Both the position numbers and the translations under genes were made by a program. DNA of 64,000 bases, from positions 5,259,425 through 5,323,424 of the forward strand of contig NW_006921533.1 of the NCBI RefSeq assembly GCF_000340215.1, written 5' to 3'. This document shows positions 8,850 through 21,449 of the stretch, piece after piece (position 1 is the first letter of the stretch; the number at the start of each line of letters is the position of its first letter). Origin of the DNA: Pseudocercospora fijiensis CIRAD86 (taxonomy: Eukaryota; Ascomycota; Dothideomycetes; Mycosphaerellales; Mycosphaerellaceae). Under the pieces are notes generated by a model, which saw only the letters and a list, made by a program, of their open reading frames with translations, had not been told where the DNA came from and searched no databases.

Positions 8850-11540
8850 CTATAGAAAAGGGTTATATAACGGGCCTCTAGGGAGAAATAAGCTGCTCCT
8901 TAGAGGATAAAGGCCTATAGTAGGTATATTAAATCCTCTAAGTAGGCGGCGTCTTAAAGTCGGCGGTAGGCCGATATTATTTACCTACTTGCTAACGGTA
9001 GCGATAATGTCTTCCGTATTATCGTCGAAATGCCGCTTAACGATCTTATCCTAGATACTTAGGTCGGCGTCGATAATAGAATCCTTAGTAGCAGATTGTA
9101 TAGGTTTGCCTAGTACGGATAAGTATTTTCGCCGCTTAAGCTAGTCTAATATTGCATTTTGTACGGTATAAGGGTATAGTATTTAGTTATATATCTTATT
9201 AGACTTATCTAAATTAGGGATTTTTTCTCGGCCGGGTTTATTCTACTATAGATTGTCACAGAAGATTACTAAAAGGCTTAAGTTAATATTATATATACTT
9301 GCTATTATAGGCTAGAAGCAGCACTTACTCGCTTAGATACTTATAAGAACCTATAATAGCGTACTCTGCTTTAGATCCTTCCGGCTCGCTAGACTGTATG
9401 CCTAAGAGTAAAAGGCAGACCTTACCGTCGGGGTACAGGTTAGGATTAAAACCTACCCTACCGCCGCCGGTCGTTAGGAACTCAACCTTTAGTAGAATAT
9501 TAGAAAAAAAGGCTTCGTAAAGAATGTCGAACTCGAACAAGCCGTTCTTATATAGTGTCTCTTTTAGGCTAACGATAAGAGCTTTCCTAGTAATAAGCAG
9601 TTAGTAATTAAGGTCTGTGTTAATAGACCTCTAAATAACTTATATTATATATAGTTAAGATTTAGCGTAACGAACGAATATGCCGTCTAGAAGGCCCGCT
9701 TCGAGTCTAGCGATCTCCTATATTATCCTCTTTATTCGACCTAGAAAGTCTTCGTCCTCGAGGCTATAGAAGTCCTTAGAGGACGAATCGTAGTTAGAAT
9801 ACTTCGAGTTGCCGCTATAACTAATGCCCTTACCTCTAGACTTTACCTTTCTAGACCTCTTCTTATCTAGCTTATTATACTTTAATTTCTTATCGAAGTC
9901 GCCGAGTAACGTCTATATTAAGAGTAGACGAGCTTGTTTATAATATTGCGACGCCCTATATAATAGATAAGGGACTATACTCCTAGTTGCAATTTAGGAC
10001 GTAATACCCTAGATATATTAACTAAGAGCACTAACATTAAACTAACTTTTCTAGAAGTGCTTTTTACACTTATTACACTTTAGCCTAATAATAGGCTAGA
10101 CTAGGCTACGAATACTATTCCAGACTTCCTCGGGCCGAAGCTAGGGTTCTAAAGTAGCTTACGTAAATGAATTTAACGGAGGCTTCGCGCTCTATACCGT
10201 AGGCTCTAGAGATAGTAAACCTACTCGTAATACCTAATCTCGAACGTTAGGAGAGAGAGTAGAAGTTGCGACTTACGCCTAATAGATATATCCCTCGTTT
10301 TCGTTATTATACTTAGCTTATAGCTTGCGAGCAAGTGCTATATCGTCCTCTAGTTCTACTTAATTTGCCGAGCTAGTCTAGTCGACCGGTATATTAGATA
10401 TTAAAGATAGAGCCTAGAGCGGCCGTATATTCTTAGTATTAAACTAAGCCTATAACTTGCGGGCGAGAGCCTCGTTACTATTAAACTTCTAAGTAGAGCT
10501 ACTTACGACTAGGGCTCGAGCAATATCCTTATATAGCTCTAGTAAACCTATTAAGTTAGTAACGGCTCTACTACTAGTAGACGCGCTAGTAGTACTAGAA
10601 AGGAAATAGCGTCTCTTCCGCCGTGTATCTTCCGAATCTGCTATATCCGCGTACAATCGATATATACCGGCTATTACTAAGGTTGCGGGCACGCGGCTCT
10701 ACTAAGGAGTTGTTCGTAGTTTTTAAAGGCGTAGTATAAGCGTTATTTTGGAGGAAGTAAGAATATAGCGATATAAGCCGCATATAGCGCGACTAGTTAT
10801 TATTTAGTTATATAGTATAAAACACAACTCTCTAAGTAATGTCTTAAGTTTAAAGTTGTAAATAAACAAAAGACGACGTTCGCGAGCTTATAGCCTTATA
10901 GAAGGCGGCCTTATAAAATTAAGTTCAAGGCAATACCGATTAAGGTTAATACTAGCGCGATAGCGGACCCGCCGCCGCGTATGTTATATATACTAAGATT
11001 AAGACAACTAAAAGTTCTTAGGCTTTCTTAGACGCTAACATTTTATTATATCTAGTTTAAGACTATATAGAAAACTAATGTTTAGCTCTCGTAAGTCTAC
11101 TAGTTCCTCGGTTTACGTTAACCTAAGGTCTTGCTTAATAGCTGCGCTATCGCTATATTAAGGCTCTTCTAGGTATTATATCTATACTATACTTTGCTCC
11201 TCTGTTATATTATAACTCTATAAGTCGTCTATTGCACTCTTTAAGTATACTATCTACCTTTTTCGTATCCTATTTATAAGCTTCGTCGCTACTAGACTAC
11301 CTCTTCTCCTCGTATCCGACTTGCTCCTTAATATACCGTATTAGCTCGTCGTTGCCTATATTCTTGCTCTTGTCGTCGCTAAGCTTAATCGCGTACTTGC
11401 TATCGGCTTTGCTAATCTTAATAATAATATTTAGAGGGACACTCTTCTCGTCGGTCTTAAGGCACTAAAAGTCGTTAGTAAAGAATAGTAGTAGGGTTAG
11501 CGGAGGAGCAGACGGGGAGTTATAGTAAAGCCGTACTATA
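8850..11540 (-). pseudogene. RIPped gene with a ubiquitin-conjugating (E2) domain
   Basis: Minus strand. The clearest part (9600-9327) reads ALIVSLKETLYKNGLFEFD, then KVEFLTTGGGRVGFNPNLYP and DGKVCLLLLG. This is the UBC core of BIRC6/UBE2O-like E2 enzymes, and the Cys codon at 9415-9417 matches the thioester cysteine that carries ubiquitin. Further on (about 9230-8870) the E2 C-terminal helix region is readable: NKPGREK, then YTVQNAILDWLKRRKYL (with TAG read as Trp), then IVKRHFDDN. N-terminal to it (10.3-11.5 kb) are repeated ALARKL motifs in charged sequence and TDEKSVPLNIIIKISKADSK. Large fungal proteins that end in such an E2 domain, sometimes joined to a PARP domain, are known; I cannot see a PARP domain here. 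Many TAG codons, so not functional. It is divergent from the plus-strand remnant that starts near 11590. Confidence 0.7.
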
Positions 11541-11589
11541 GAGCCTAGTAATATTTCTTTCTACGACAATCTATAGCACTATAGCTATT

Positions 11590-12920
11590 AAGTACGGGAT
11601 AATTAGTACGAATTAGATTACAGATTCCTAGATCCTAGCTATAAAGAAAACTAGCAAGTAGTAGCTATATAACTAGGCTAAGAAGTTTGTATCTAAATAC
11701 GGAGCGACTAAGCTTTATACTTCGCTCGATAAGCTCTTCTTAGATAACGATCTACAAGCTATCTATATCGCCTTACTAAACAACTTCTATTACGAGTAGG
11801 CGAAGTAAGTATTACAAGCTAAGAAGCATATTATTCTCGAGAAGCTAGCTACTTCGGCTATAGTAGAGCTAGATAATCTGTTTAGGATAGGGAAAGAGTA
11901 AGGCGTTTACCTTATCGAGGTATATAGATATATCTAGGAAGCTAACTATACGAAGCTTTAAAAGCTTATAAATAAAGAGAAGAGGCTAGGTCTAATCTAT
12001 AGAGCAAGTTTTTAATATGCTGCTTATAGTAGCCGATATAATAATATGCTCGCCGGCGAAGAGCCGAATATCTTCTTACTTAAGTTCTTAGATAGCAGCC
12101 TCGTAGACATTAGGATATACCCGGTAGCATTTGCCGTTACGCTATTTAGAAGACCGAAATCTTAGATCTACGTGCCTATAAAGTGCTATATAGGAGTCGA
12201 TACTAGAGGTATTAGGATCCTATAGTACGAAAGTTTTAGGGTATAGATTAATACCTCTAAAGTATACTAAAGTACTACTCCTTACGAAATCTATAGTTAG
12301 ATCGACGTTAAGTATTAAGTATAATCCTTCCCGCTTCGCCTAGAACTTGCTCTTATAGGCAACGCGAGGTCCGCTACGGACCTTACTACCCTCTACCGGC
12401 TAATCCCTAAGCCGTTTTTTTAATTCCTTATCTACGCTAGCTAGAATACGAATACTAAATTCCTTATCTACGCTAGCTAGAATACGAATACCTCGCTACG
12501 AAGATTACTAGGAACTATATTCCGACCGGTACGCCCGAGACGCTAGCGAAGATTTAGGTAGTTATACTCTAATATAAGACCCTACTAGATAACGATTTGT
12601 ACTATACGGATATTAATGCCTACGCTAAGGGCGGTAGTAGTAATTATAATACAGATAGTACTATCCGCTACGCTAAACTTACGAAACCGTAGGTCCTAAT
12701 CGTATATAGGTATAGCTAATATATAGAATTAGACAATTCTAAGAACGTTTAGTATAGGATTAAGCCTATTTCCCTAATAATACTAGTTTTCTCGATATAG
12801 GTCCTTAGTCCGAAGTACTAGCTAGGCTCGAACGCGATTTATAAGCGCGATTACGTCCGGGCGACTATCGATAAAGATAATAGTCTTTAGTAGTATCTCC
12901 GCTAGAGCCTAGCGTAGCCC
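11590..12920 (+). pseudogene. Decayed plus-strand coding frame, unknown product
   Basis: Plus frame with stops restricted to TAG/TAA. It reads KFVSKYGATKLYTSLDKLFL, DNDLQAIYIALLNNFYYE, HIILEKLATSAIVELDNLF, LLKFLDSSLVDIRIYPVAFA and, after a small tandem duplication, YLATKITRNYIPTGTPETLA and IELDNSKNV. The long open stretches with restricted stop types argue for a real former gene. I recognise no domain. The start probably lies near 11590, back to back with the E2-domain remnant. Confidence 0.4.
12422..12493. repeat. 36-bp tandem duplication
   Basis: Two adjacent near-perfect copies of a 36-bp unit beginning AATTCCTTATCTACGCTAGC. The unit length is a multiple of three, so the frame is kept. 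Confidence 0.9.
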
Positions 12921-14551
12921 GTTACTCCGCTACGGACTAGGCTTTGCCCGTATTAGCTAGCGTAGTAGTAGTAGACAAATTCGAGCCTATAGCTAGTAGA
13001 GGCGAGCCCGCGGGGCTTATAGCCTTTTCGATTATAAAATATAACTAGCTATAGACCGACTTCGTATTTTTATCTAATTCTTTAAAGATATACGTATAGT
13101 TAACGCGATCGATACTAGTCCGTAGTACTATAGAATAATATAGCTCTTACCCGACCGGTCTAAACTCGCTATAATTTAATATATAGGCTTAGGTTATAGC
13201 ATATAGGGTTCTAGTATAGCTAAACTATATATAGTCCTAGCGGAGACGCTACCTAAGCTACGCGACTATAAGGAATTCCTCGCGGAAGCTACTCTATTTT
13301 AAGAGGAGATAAATTTTATCGAATACAACTAGCCCGATACGTAAGGAAAGATTCGGATCCTTTAGGGTATCCTTAAAGCTATCGGATACGGCCTACTCCG
13401 GGCCTAGAATAATATAATTATACTAGCCCGTCCTAATTTTAGTAAACAAATCTAGATCCCGCCGCTTAGCCTTTAAGTTACTCGTAACTAGTACGGGATT
13501 AACGTATTCCCCTACGATCTTTTTTAAGTCTGCTTCTTACTCCGCCCTAAGCCGAGTAAGAGGTACTACCTAGATAGCAGTCTATCTAGTAAGTATAGTA
13601 AAAGCCTAGAAGATTAGGCTCTTACCTAAACTAGTCTTTACGACAAATAGGACATTCTATCGCTAGTAAATTAAGGCCTATAGTATAGTAACTTAGATCC
13701 GATACGGCTTTTTCTTAGGCCGCTATTTAGATAGTTTATATAATCGATTAAATATCTACCTTATTCTAGCTTCGATAATATCGAATTAGAGGTCGACTAA
13801 ATCGGTATAGTCGACGGTATAAACTATCGCGCGAATAGATTTAAGAATATAGTTATAGATTCGATTAACTATAAATCGAATAATCTCCCGTAGATCGGTA
13901 TATACGACCCTAGTAGTAACCTCTACGGGAATGCTCTATAGCGTAGCGGACTTCTAGAGCTTACCTAGCTAGAAACTATTATAGATTCTCCGAGCTAGTT
14001 TTCCCGATTTCGCTCTTATAAATTACCTTCTAGTCGCGGCCCTTCTCTAACCCGTAACGCGTAGAGCCTGCCCTAACTACGGCGTTAAAACTAGCTCGAG
14101 TGTTACGGTATTCTAAACGCATCTCTTACTAACTCGGAGCTATAATACCTAGCCGATAATATTAGGCGGGAAGACTACGAGCGCTAGACGGGATAGTATC
14201 GGGGGTAGATAAGAGTTACGTAAGCTTCTTCGCGGTATTATATTTACTCGCCGCGGATATTATTTCGATTGTTATAGAGTTAGTTTATCGCTCTACGGTC
14301 GTAGTAGGGTAGACGCGTCTAGCTTCAATATAGTAAGCGATATTCGATTTTCGGGTATATATAGATTTTCCCTAGCGAGTAGTAGACCTAAGTTCTTTAG
14401 ATTTTAGGGGTAGATAGTTTCCGCAACTACGTAGGGCTTAACCGTAGCGGATTTTACGATTTTCGATATATAATAGTATTATAGCTAATAGCATTTACTT
14501 ACTACTACGATTATCTATATACGCGTACTAAAACCCGATACTAGAAACGGA
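12921..14551. other. RIPped sequence without an assignable gene
   Basis: Uniformly RIPped. Short open stretches occur on the plus strand but I cannot join them or match a family. Confidence 0.5.
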
Positions 14552-14703
14552 TTAGACTAGTAACAAAGGGTATTATATAGTCTATATAGGAGTTTATTTA
14601 ATTAGTAGAGGGATTAGAAAGTTTACTTACGGGTTTAGAAAAGTCTACTACGGAATACGTAATTCTATATTATATATACGAATACCCTTTATTACTAGTC
14701 TAA
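14552..14703. mobile_element. Small inverted-repeat element (MITE-like)
   Basis: 152 bp with 23-bp terminal inverted repeats: left TTAGACTAGTAACAAAGGG followed by TATT, and a right arm that is its reverse complement with one C/T difference. The interior is AT-rich and non-coding. The arm core TAACAAAGGGTATTA recurs alone near 20630. No clear target-site duplication was seen. It could be a MITE or a foldback. Confidence 0.6.
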
Positions 14704-16551
14704 GTAGAGATAGGCCTCTACAGCTCGATAGCCGCGCTTCTCGCCCGCTGAGGACAACTTAGCCTTAATATAGTAACGTATCTATAGCTTATATAAGCCC
14801 CTCTATCTTTTTGTTATTTAAGATCTACCTAGTCCTAGGCAGCTTCTTAATTAATATACCTATAGCACTTTAGCGATACGATACCTACTAACTCATTTAT
14901 TCCCGCTAATCTCTCCTAAGCGCCGAAGCTTAAACTATATAGCTATACGTCGAAAGAGGTAATATAGTATAATAGCTAGCTACTACGACCCTAAACTACT
15001 CTCTGTAATTAAAGGTATTAAGGCATACTATATCTATAATAGCTAAGAACAAGACCTCTGTCTATCTAGCCTTAAACACTCTCGCTTCTAATAGTGCTAT
15101 ATAATTCTCCGTTTATAGAATTAAGTACGATAGTAGGCTAGACCGAAGTAGACTAGGACTTCTACCTCTACCTTAATCTTCTACTAGAGCTCGATCTCCC
15201 TCTTCTAGCTACTACGTAAGTATACTATTAACTACTAACGAGTTACTTAATTCTAAGATAGGATATAGGCCCTAGAGCGGGTACCTTTACGAGTATCGAG
15301 TTCCTAAAGATTAGCTACGGCGTTACGTAAAATAATATAGACACCTTCGAGACTATCCTTACGTAGTATACTGCTTTTCTAGAGCGAGCAAAGCCGCTAC
15401 TACCGAATAAGAAGGGTAGTAGAGTATATAATCTATCCGACTATACTCCCGGCGGCAAATACGCTATTAATAAGAAGTCGGATAGGAAGTATAGCGAGAT
15501 TGTCCTAATCGACGAGGATAATAGCTCGGTAGTCGGCGAGGTTATAGGCGACGCCTAGGTTATCGAGGATTCTAAGCTATAACCGGGCTCTAGAGAGCTA
15601 GTTAAGGTATAGTAACTAAGCTAGGATAGTAACTTAGTAAGCTTATCGAAGTCCGATCTATCTCGGAAGAAAATCTACGTATAGTACGCTATCCTACCTA
15701 TAAGGATAGCTCTATTATATAGAACGCGGTTATAGCCTCCCGCTTAATTATTATAAGCTCTTCGTTCCTCGGTAATATAATAACTAAGGGCGTTAAGAAC
15801 TTCTCGTAAAAAACTAAGCCTATCGCTAAGCCTCTAGAATTCTAGCCTACGACCTATTAGCGAGTACGTAAAGTCTCGACATTTATATAGTCTATAGCGT
15901 AGACGTTAAATAAGACTATTAGTACGCTCGGCGATTATATATAGAATTTTATAGTAAGAGTATCGGAATATAAGAAGGATAGCCCGTATAAGGGTTATAA
16001 CGAGAAAGGTTCGTATAGGAGATCGCGAGTCGTATATTAGTCGCCGCTCTAAGTCTCGAGGTCGTAGCGATCGCGATAGATCTTAATCGCGATCCTATTC
16101 CTAAAGCCGAAGTAATAAACGCGAGCGAGGCGAAGGAATCTATAGTAAGATTAAGGATATCTTCGATATCTCTAGTCGTAGTCTTACTACTAGTCTCGCT
16201 AGAGCTATTATTAGTAGGCTTATAGGAAGGCAATTTAGCTAGAGATATTAGTAACGCGATATACTTATAGGCGTAGTCGTTAGAGGTCTTCGTAGAAACT
16301 CTTTAAGAATCTTATTATAATCCTTCGTCGTACTAGGTTCTAGGATAGTTTTCCTCTATTTAGCCCCGACTTTATAGCTAAAAGGATCCTTCTTAAATCT
16401 AGTATAGAAGACATCTTTAGTATTAATTAGGGCCTAGGTATAGGAATAGTACTTGCCTTTATATCCGTTACTTATAATATACGTAAAAGTCGTCGAGCTA
16501 TAACCCCTATATAGGTACGTACTCCGGTTTTACTTTCCCTAGTTTCCTATC
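14704..16551 (+). other. RIPped region with scattered plus-strand coding traces
   Basis: Between about 15.0 and 16.2 kb the plus strand shows readable pieces such as NKKSDRKYSEIVLIDEDNSS, SFLGNIITKGVKNFS and KTISTLGDYI, then a Ser/Arg-rich stretch. No domain recognised. It may be one decayed gene, but I cannot fix its ends. Confidence 0.35.
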
Positions 16552-16678
16552 CTACGAACTTATCGGAACCCGTTCTACGAACTTATCGGAACCCGTTCTA
16601 CGAACTTATCGGAACCCGTTCTACGAACTTATCGGAACCCGTTCTACGAACTTATCGGAACCCGTTCTACGAACTTAT
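16552..16678. repeat. 23-bp minisatellite
   Basis: Five full copies and one partial copy of CTACGAACTTATCGGAACCC+GTT in perfect tandem array. The copies show no RIP differences, so the array expanded after RIP or the unit offers few target sites. Confidence 0.95.
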
Positions 16679-17696
16679 TACATTTCCCTATAAAGTATCC
16701 GCGGCTTAGTAGAGTTACACGCCGCTTACTTTGTAAATATAACATCCCTAACACTTGTAGGTCCTTGCCCTTTACCTTTTGCCGTATATCGTTGTCTATT
16801 AGATCTCGAAAACGTAACGATATAAATAGTTATACGCTTGCCTCCTCCGCTATTACCCCTTGCTCTACGTCTTTTCTATATATAATATACAACTTCGTTT
16901 TGTTAAATCTTCGACCCTTTTTACGTAATACTCTTCTGTCTTCCTTATCCTCGTCCTCGTCTTCGTCTTCGTCTTCGTCGGGATCTTATATTACGCCTTC
17001 AATTATTGGCGAGACTTTAGTTAGTAAGCCGATCAATTTTGTATCGTCGCCCTCTAGGATTTTGTTACGATGCCGAATGAAATTCGCAATAATCGTACGG
17101 ACTAGTCGCTCGCGTAGCTCGCTTTTATAGATTGTCGCTAGTTTCGTCTTATCTTGCTCGTAGACGTTTGTGTCGATTATAAAAACCTAGTAGTCTAGGT
17201 TGTCCTTATACCTCTTTACGATTACGCCGATAACTTCTTTTCCGATATACGTCTAATGTATACCGTTATTATAGTACTAAAACTTGGGACATTCTCCTTT
17301 CTTATACGTTTTTAGCTATGCCTTATTATCGCCTTAGCTCAGTTATATAGCCGCCTACGCCTTCGTTTTGCTTGTCTTCTAAATTGCCGGCAATACCTCC
17401 TCGTATACGAATTTAAGCAGTTTATTCTACGTTAGACCCGTAAATCGTAGCATTATCTCTGCCGGAAGCGATGTAAGTATATTTAGATTGTTTAGAATCT
17501 TCTCTATATACTGTATCCTTATTATAGGTAGAAGCCTAGCAGTACGTAGCAGGCTCTTCGGTACTGCTTTAGTCCTTTATTTCTTGCGGGGAGGTTCTTT
17601 AACGTCGTCGCTATAGCCGTCTAGGTTATAAAAGTCGAAAAGCCGCTATTTATCCTCGCTAGAACCTTCGGTATCGTACTATCGTATTGCATTCAT
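16650..17696 (-). pseudogene. Decayed gene for an acidic, Asp/Glu-repeat protein, unknown family
   Basis: Minus frame from ATG at 17694-17696, about 340 codons with only TAG/TAA breaks. It reads MNAIR, then YDTEGSSEDK, LNILTSLPAEIMLRFTGLTW, GVIVKRYKDNLDY and ELRERLVRTIIANFIRHRNK. A run of alternating Asp/Glu (DPDEDEDEDEDEDKEDRR) follows, then a basic stretch (VLRKKGRRFNKTK). The frame holds down to the 23-bp minisatellite, where it ends. The strong acidic-then-basic pattern suggests a nuclear protein, but this is only an inference. The complementary Ser-rich plus frame is an artefact of the Asp/Glu run. Confidence 0.45.
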
Positions 17697-19399
17697 CGCT
17701 ATAGCTATTCTTACGCTTACTATCGTTGTTCGCGTTTTGCTTTATATTTAGGCAGCGCGATGTTGCTTATAGCGGAATTCTTAAAGTGTGATCTTAGTTT
17801 TCCTTGTTTGTGTCTAGCGCTCTTGTCTTCTAGGGTCTGTCTCTCCCTCGAGTCGGAAGCTACTACTTTACCGCGACTTTATCGCACCGTTACCTCTAGC
17901 TCCACTTCCTATTTAGATTTCTAAAGTGCTCGAGGTCTTTCCCTTTATGCCTCGTCCTGCGGCTATCGTGCCTATTCTCTCTTACTATCGGAGTCGCTAA
18001 TAGCTAAACATAGGAAGAGGGCCTCTCTACATCCTCCTATAACTCCTACTCCTTCGAAGAAGCTAAAGACCTCGGGCGGGGCAAGCATACTAATCGCAGA
18101 ACAATAGCGCAGTTAAGAACCTAGCGATACTACGTACTCGATACAGCTTCGTAAGGAGTGTTTCCGGTACAGAATAATTTCCTGTTCTCGTTTCGTAAAA
18201 TTCTATCCTAATGTAACTTAGTATAGACTCCCTCTCGAATCGTTAAATATTAGATCTCCTATCTAAAGTCCGGTCCTGTATCTTCTAAGCTTGCGACCTA
18301 GACATACGGCAGACACTTCGCTACATTTAGCCCGGACTTTTCTATTAGCTAGAGCTATCTCGTCCTCGACTACAGTGCCCTATTACACTTTAGTTAACTC
18401 GGCAGTCTTACGACCGCGAGTATAGGCTCCTCTAGCGACTCCTTAAGGATTATATAGGATGCAAGATATAGTTCCGCGTTAAACCGTCCTCGAAGGTAAA
18501 TCCTTTTTCTCTATACTTATTCGGCACCCGCTTACGCTTTCTAGATTACACTCTAAGGTCTACTCCTCGTAGCTAAGCTATTTACCGACGCTACCTTGTT
18601 ACGTCGCCTAACCTTAATCTCTTAGCGTTAACAGCATATCTCTAATACTGCCAAATCCGAGGACGCTATTCGGAGACTCTTATCGCTTTAGCTTAGTAAT
18701 GATGTTACGACGCCTGTTCTATACGCCTTACCTATTATTTAGTCTTACCCCTCGGTATAGTTCCTTCGTCTAGATATCGAATTTAACGTTAGCCTTTAGC
18801 TATCCGAGACTAGGAAGTCACTTAAGCAGCTCCTTAATGCTATTTAACTCCTCGGCGAGAACTCTATACAGTTGGGAATCACGAACATAGCACGTATTCA
18901 GAATAATATGCGAGTATATATACTTAGTTACGGCGAAGATGCACCGCAGATAGGTTAGGATTAGCTGCGCGGTATTCTTGTTATGTAATTAGAACTCTAC
19001 GCTATGCTGCTCCTCTTTAGTTAGGAGAATAATATTTAGGCAGGTGCGTTCGGGCGTAGGCGTCGTTACTATAGTTCTATACTTAATTTCCTTATATATA
19101 TTTGCACTCCCTCCTCTTCCTCTCCCTCTCCCTTTCTTTCTTCGGCGTATATACGATCCTCCTACCTTACTGCCTTATAGCACCTCTCAATCTAGAAGCT
19201 TGTATTGTTATCGACTCTATTATTATATAGTTCGCTAACGGTAGTATCTCGCTCGATAATGTCTAGCTTGCTTCTGCCTTACCGCGATAGTTCTCTCCCG
19301 ACTTCGCTCTTAAATTGCCTATCTACCTCGCTCTAAAGGAGCTACCGTTAGAGCCTATTTATTAGTTACGCCTCGCTTACTTCGTAGCCTCGCGTTCAG
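17697..19399. other. RIPped sequence with minus-strand coding traces
   Basis: Around 18.78-19.03 kb the minus strand reads AQLILTYLRCIFAVTKYIYS and VLAEELNSIKELLK. Elsewhere I see no assignable frame. Confidence 0.35.
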
Positions 19400-20976
19400 C
19401 TTCTCTAGGAACCTTAGGATCTGTCTATACGAAGTTTCGAGAAATACTAAAGAGATCTCTCTACCGTAAGATCTCTTAGGATACACTCTAGGGTACGGCT
19501 ATTCCGTTCGAGGTTCCTATATCTAACTAAGAAGCGAACAAGCTCGTAGCGCGTATAGTAGAGCCGCCGCCGCCGCCGCCGCCGCTACCGTAGCCCCTTC
19601 GCCCTTTATAGTACGCACCTTATTAGGAGCTGCCGTCTAATACCTACGATAATAACCTCGGTAGTGCATCGCTAGCGACGAGCGTAATCTTAACGTCCTC
19701 GATGCTTGCTACCCTCCGCGCTCTATCGCCTACCGCTCTACCTTTACTATCGACTCCCTCGGAGTAGCCGCCTTCGCTAGCGGCGTTAGTCTGTTTCGAC
19801 TAGGACTATAAAGCATTATACGAAGAAGAGCGTATTAGAGACTATACTAGAGACTATAAAGAACAGCATAAAGAGGAGCATAAAGATAAGCATAAACATA
19901 AGCATAAACATAAGTATAAAGAACAGTATAAAGAATAGTATAAAGAACAGCATAAAGAACAGTATACTAAAGGGCATACTAAAGGGCATGCTAAAGGGCA
20001 CGAAGAAGAGCTTAAAGGGCACGCTAGTAGGCACGCTAAAGGGCACGCTAGTAGGCACGCTAGTAGGCACGCTAGTAGGCACGCTAAAGGGCACGCTAGT
20101 AGGCACGCTAGTAGGCACGCTAAAGGGCACGCTAGTAGGCACGCTAGTAGGCACGCTAAAGGGCACGCTAGTAGGCACGCTAAAGGGCACGCTAGTAGGC
20201 ACGCTAAAGGGCACGCTAGTAGGCACGCTAAAGGGTACGCTAATAGGTACGCTAAAGGGTTCAATCTTACTTTAGAGGACGCAGCATTTCGATAGCTTGC
20301 TTTCGCTACACCTCCTAAGCGCCCTAAGGGTAGCTTTTATCGCTGTACTCCTCTTACGACTAACTAAATCTAACAACTTCCCCTAGATTAGCATTATCTC
20401 TTCGATCGGAGTACCGGATATATATCCTACGATTCTATCCGAGCTAAGGTACCTAGACTTGTTCCTATTCTTCTTCCGTATCCGCTTAGTTATTAGAAGA
20501 CTTTCGATATATATTACGATGTATCCTTTTATCTCCTTACCGCCGGTGAATTTTTTCGTACGGTTAAAGGTCGGAAACTTACGAATCCTCGAACTACTTA
20601 TCTTAACCCGTTAGGCGGCTAGCGTTTATATAACAAAGGGTATTAGAACATCCGTTAAAAAATTTACACAGCCCGTAGCACTTTCTTCTAGGATCTAGTG
20701 CTTACCGGGTACCCTTATTAGAAGCACTTTCTAGATTTGCCGTGCCTTATACAATACCTAGCTCGCTTTTTCGAGCTATCGACCTTGTTATAAGGTCCCT
20801 ATCTCCTATCCTTAGACGAGTACGACTTTTATATATCCCTCGGCTATCCTAGTTTACCTTATTCTTGCGGTATTATTCTTCCGGATCCGTTCTATTTTAG
20901 CGTATATCTTCGCCGCGGATGCGATAGCTCTCTATCTACTCTACTCTAGTATATAACTCGTATATTCGGTACGAGG
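19400..20976 (+). pseudogene. Decayed gene for a histidine-repeat protein
   Basis: One plus frame runs from a poly-Pro stretch at 19.56 kb (EPPPPPPLP) through PSNTYDNNLGSASLATSVIL and DYKALYEEERIRDY into a repeat with His at every fourth residue. The repeat goes from HKEQ/HKEE/HKDK units to HAKG and HASR units, then FNLTLEDAAFR and TPPKRPKGSFYRC. Several Tyr in the array are His codons changed CAC/CAT to TAC/TAT by RIP. The product family is not known to me. Regular His spacing can bind metal, but no such role is shown. The remnant stops where the 12.3-kb retroelement is inserted at 20981; a continuation at 33309 is possible. Confidence 0.45.
19845..20262. repeat. 12-bp minisatellite in two sub-arrays
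   Basis: Left part has CATAAAGAACAG-like units; right part has alternating GGCACGCTAGTA and GGCACGCTAAAG. The 12-bp period keeps all six frames open, which creates long artificial frames such as GTLVGTLKGTLV. The histidine frame is the one continuous with flanking coding-like sequence. Confidence 0.95.
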
Positions 20977-20980
20977 CTAT

Positions 20981-21259
20981 TAAAGGACGGAAACCAACAC
21001 TACTACCACTACTCGTAGCAATAGTATAGGCTACCGAGGGTAACATAACCTATAGCAATATAGGCAGCTATGTTTAGCAAGATAGGATAACGAGACTGTC
21101 GCTTAGGCTGATAACTAGAGCCCTGCAACATAGGCATTGTAGAAGTGTGATATAAACAATATGCTATACGAGGTTAATAATCTGTCTACTCTGTAGAAGG
21201 AGGCCTCTTATATAGGCTCAAAACTAGCCTATAGGTGTGGGGCCGGTTACTAGCTAATA
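20981..21259 (-). repeat. 3' LTR of the 12.3-kb element
   Basis: 279 bp, collinear with 33026-33304 without gaps. Left-hand TSD CTAT at 20977-20980. Confidence 0.93.
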
Positions 21260-21367
21260 TCCCTCCCTTTCTTCGTATCTAACTAGACACGTTTTACATT
21301 ATGCGCGCTTAAAACAAACATATATGCATCCTTAGCGCTCTTAGCTAAGGCTATTCTTAGAACTCCG

Positions 21368-21394
21368 CAATAATACCCCCGGGGTAGCATTAAT
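21368..21394 (-). repeat. Boundary palindrome A
   Basis: CAATAATACCCCC + GGGGTAGCATTAAT. GC-rich hairpin core with imperfect arms, between the end of the third frame and the 3' LTR. Same sense orientation as copies B, D and E. Confidence 0.8.
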
Positions 21395-21449
21395 CCTAGA
21401 TGCTATAATTATGTAAAAACAACTTCCTAAGCAATACTATGTAGACTTA

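Noticed and set aside
16765..17130. Ser-rich plus-strand frame of 121 codons
   Set aside because: Mirror image of an Asp/Glu-rich minus-strand frame that continues much further.
19816..20275. Three long frames (PTSVPFSV, CPLACLLA and GTLVGTLK repeats)
   Set aside because: Products of a 12-bp repeat that is open in every frame; only the His-repeat frame is continuous with coding-like flanks.
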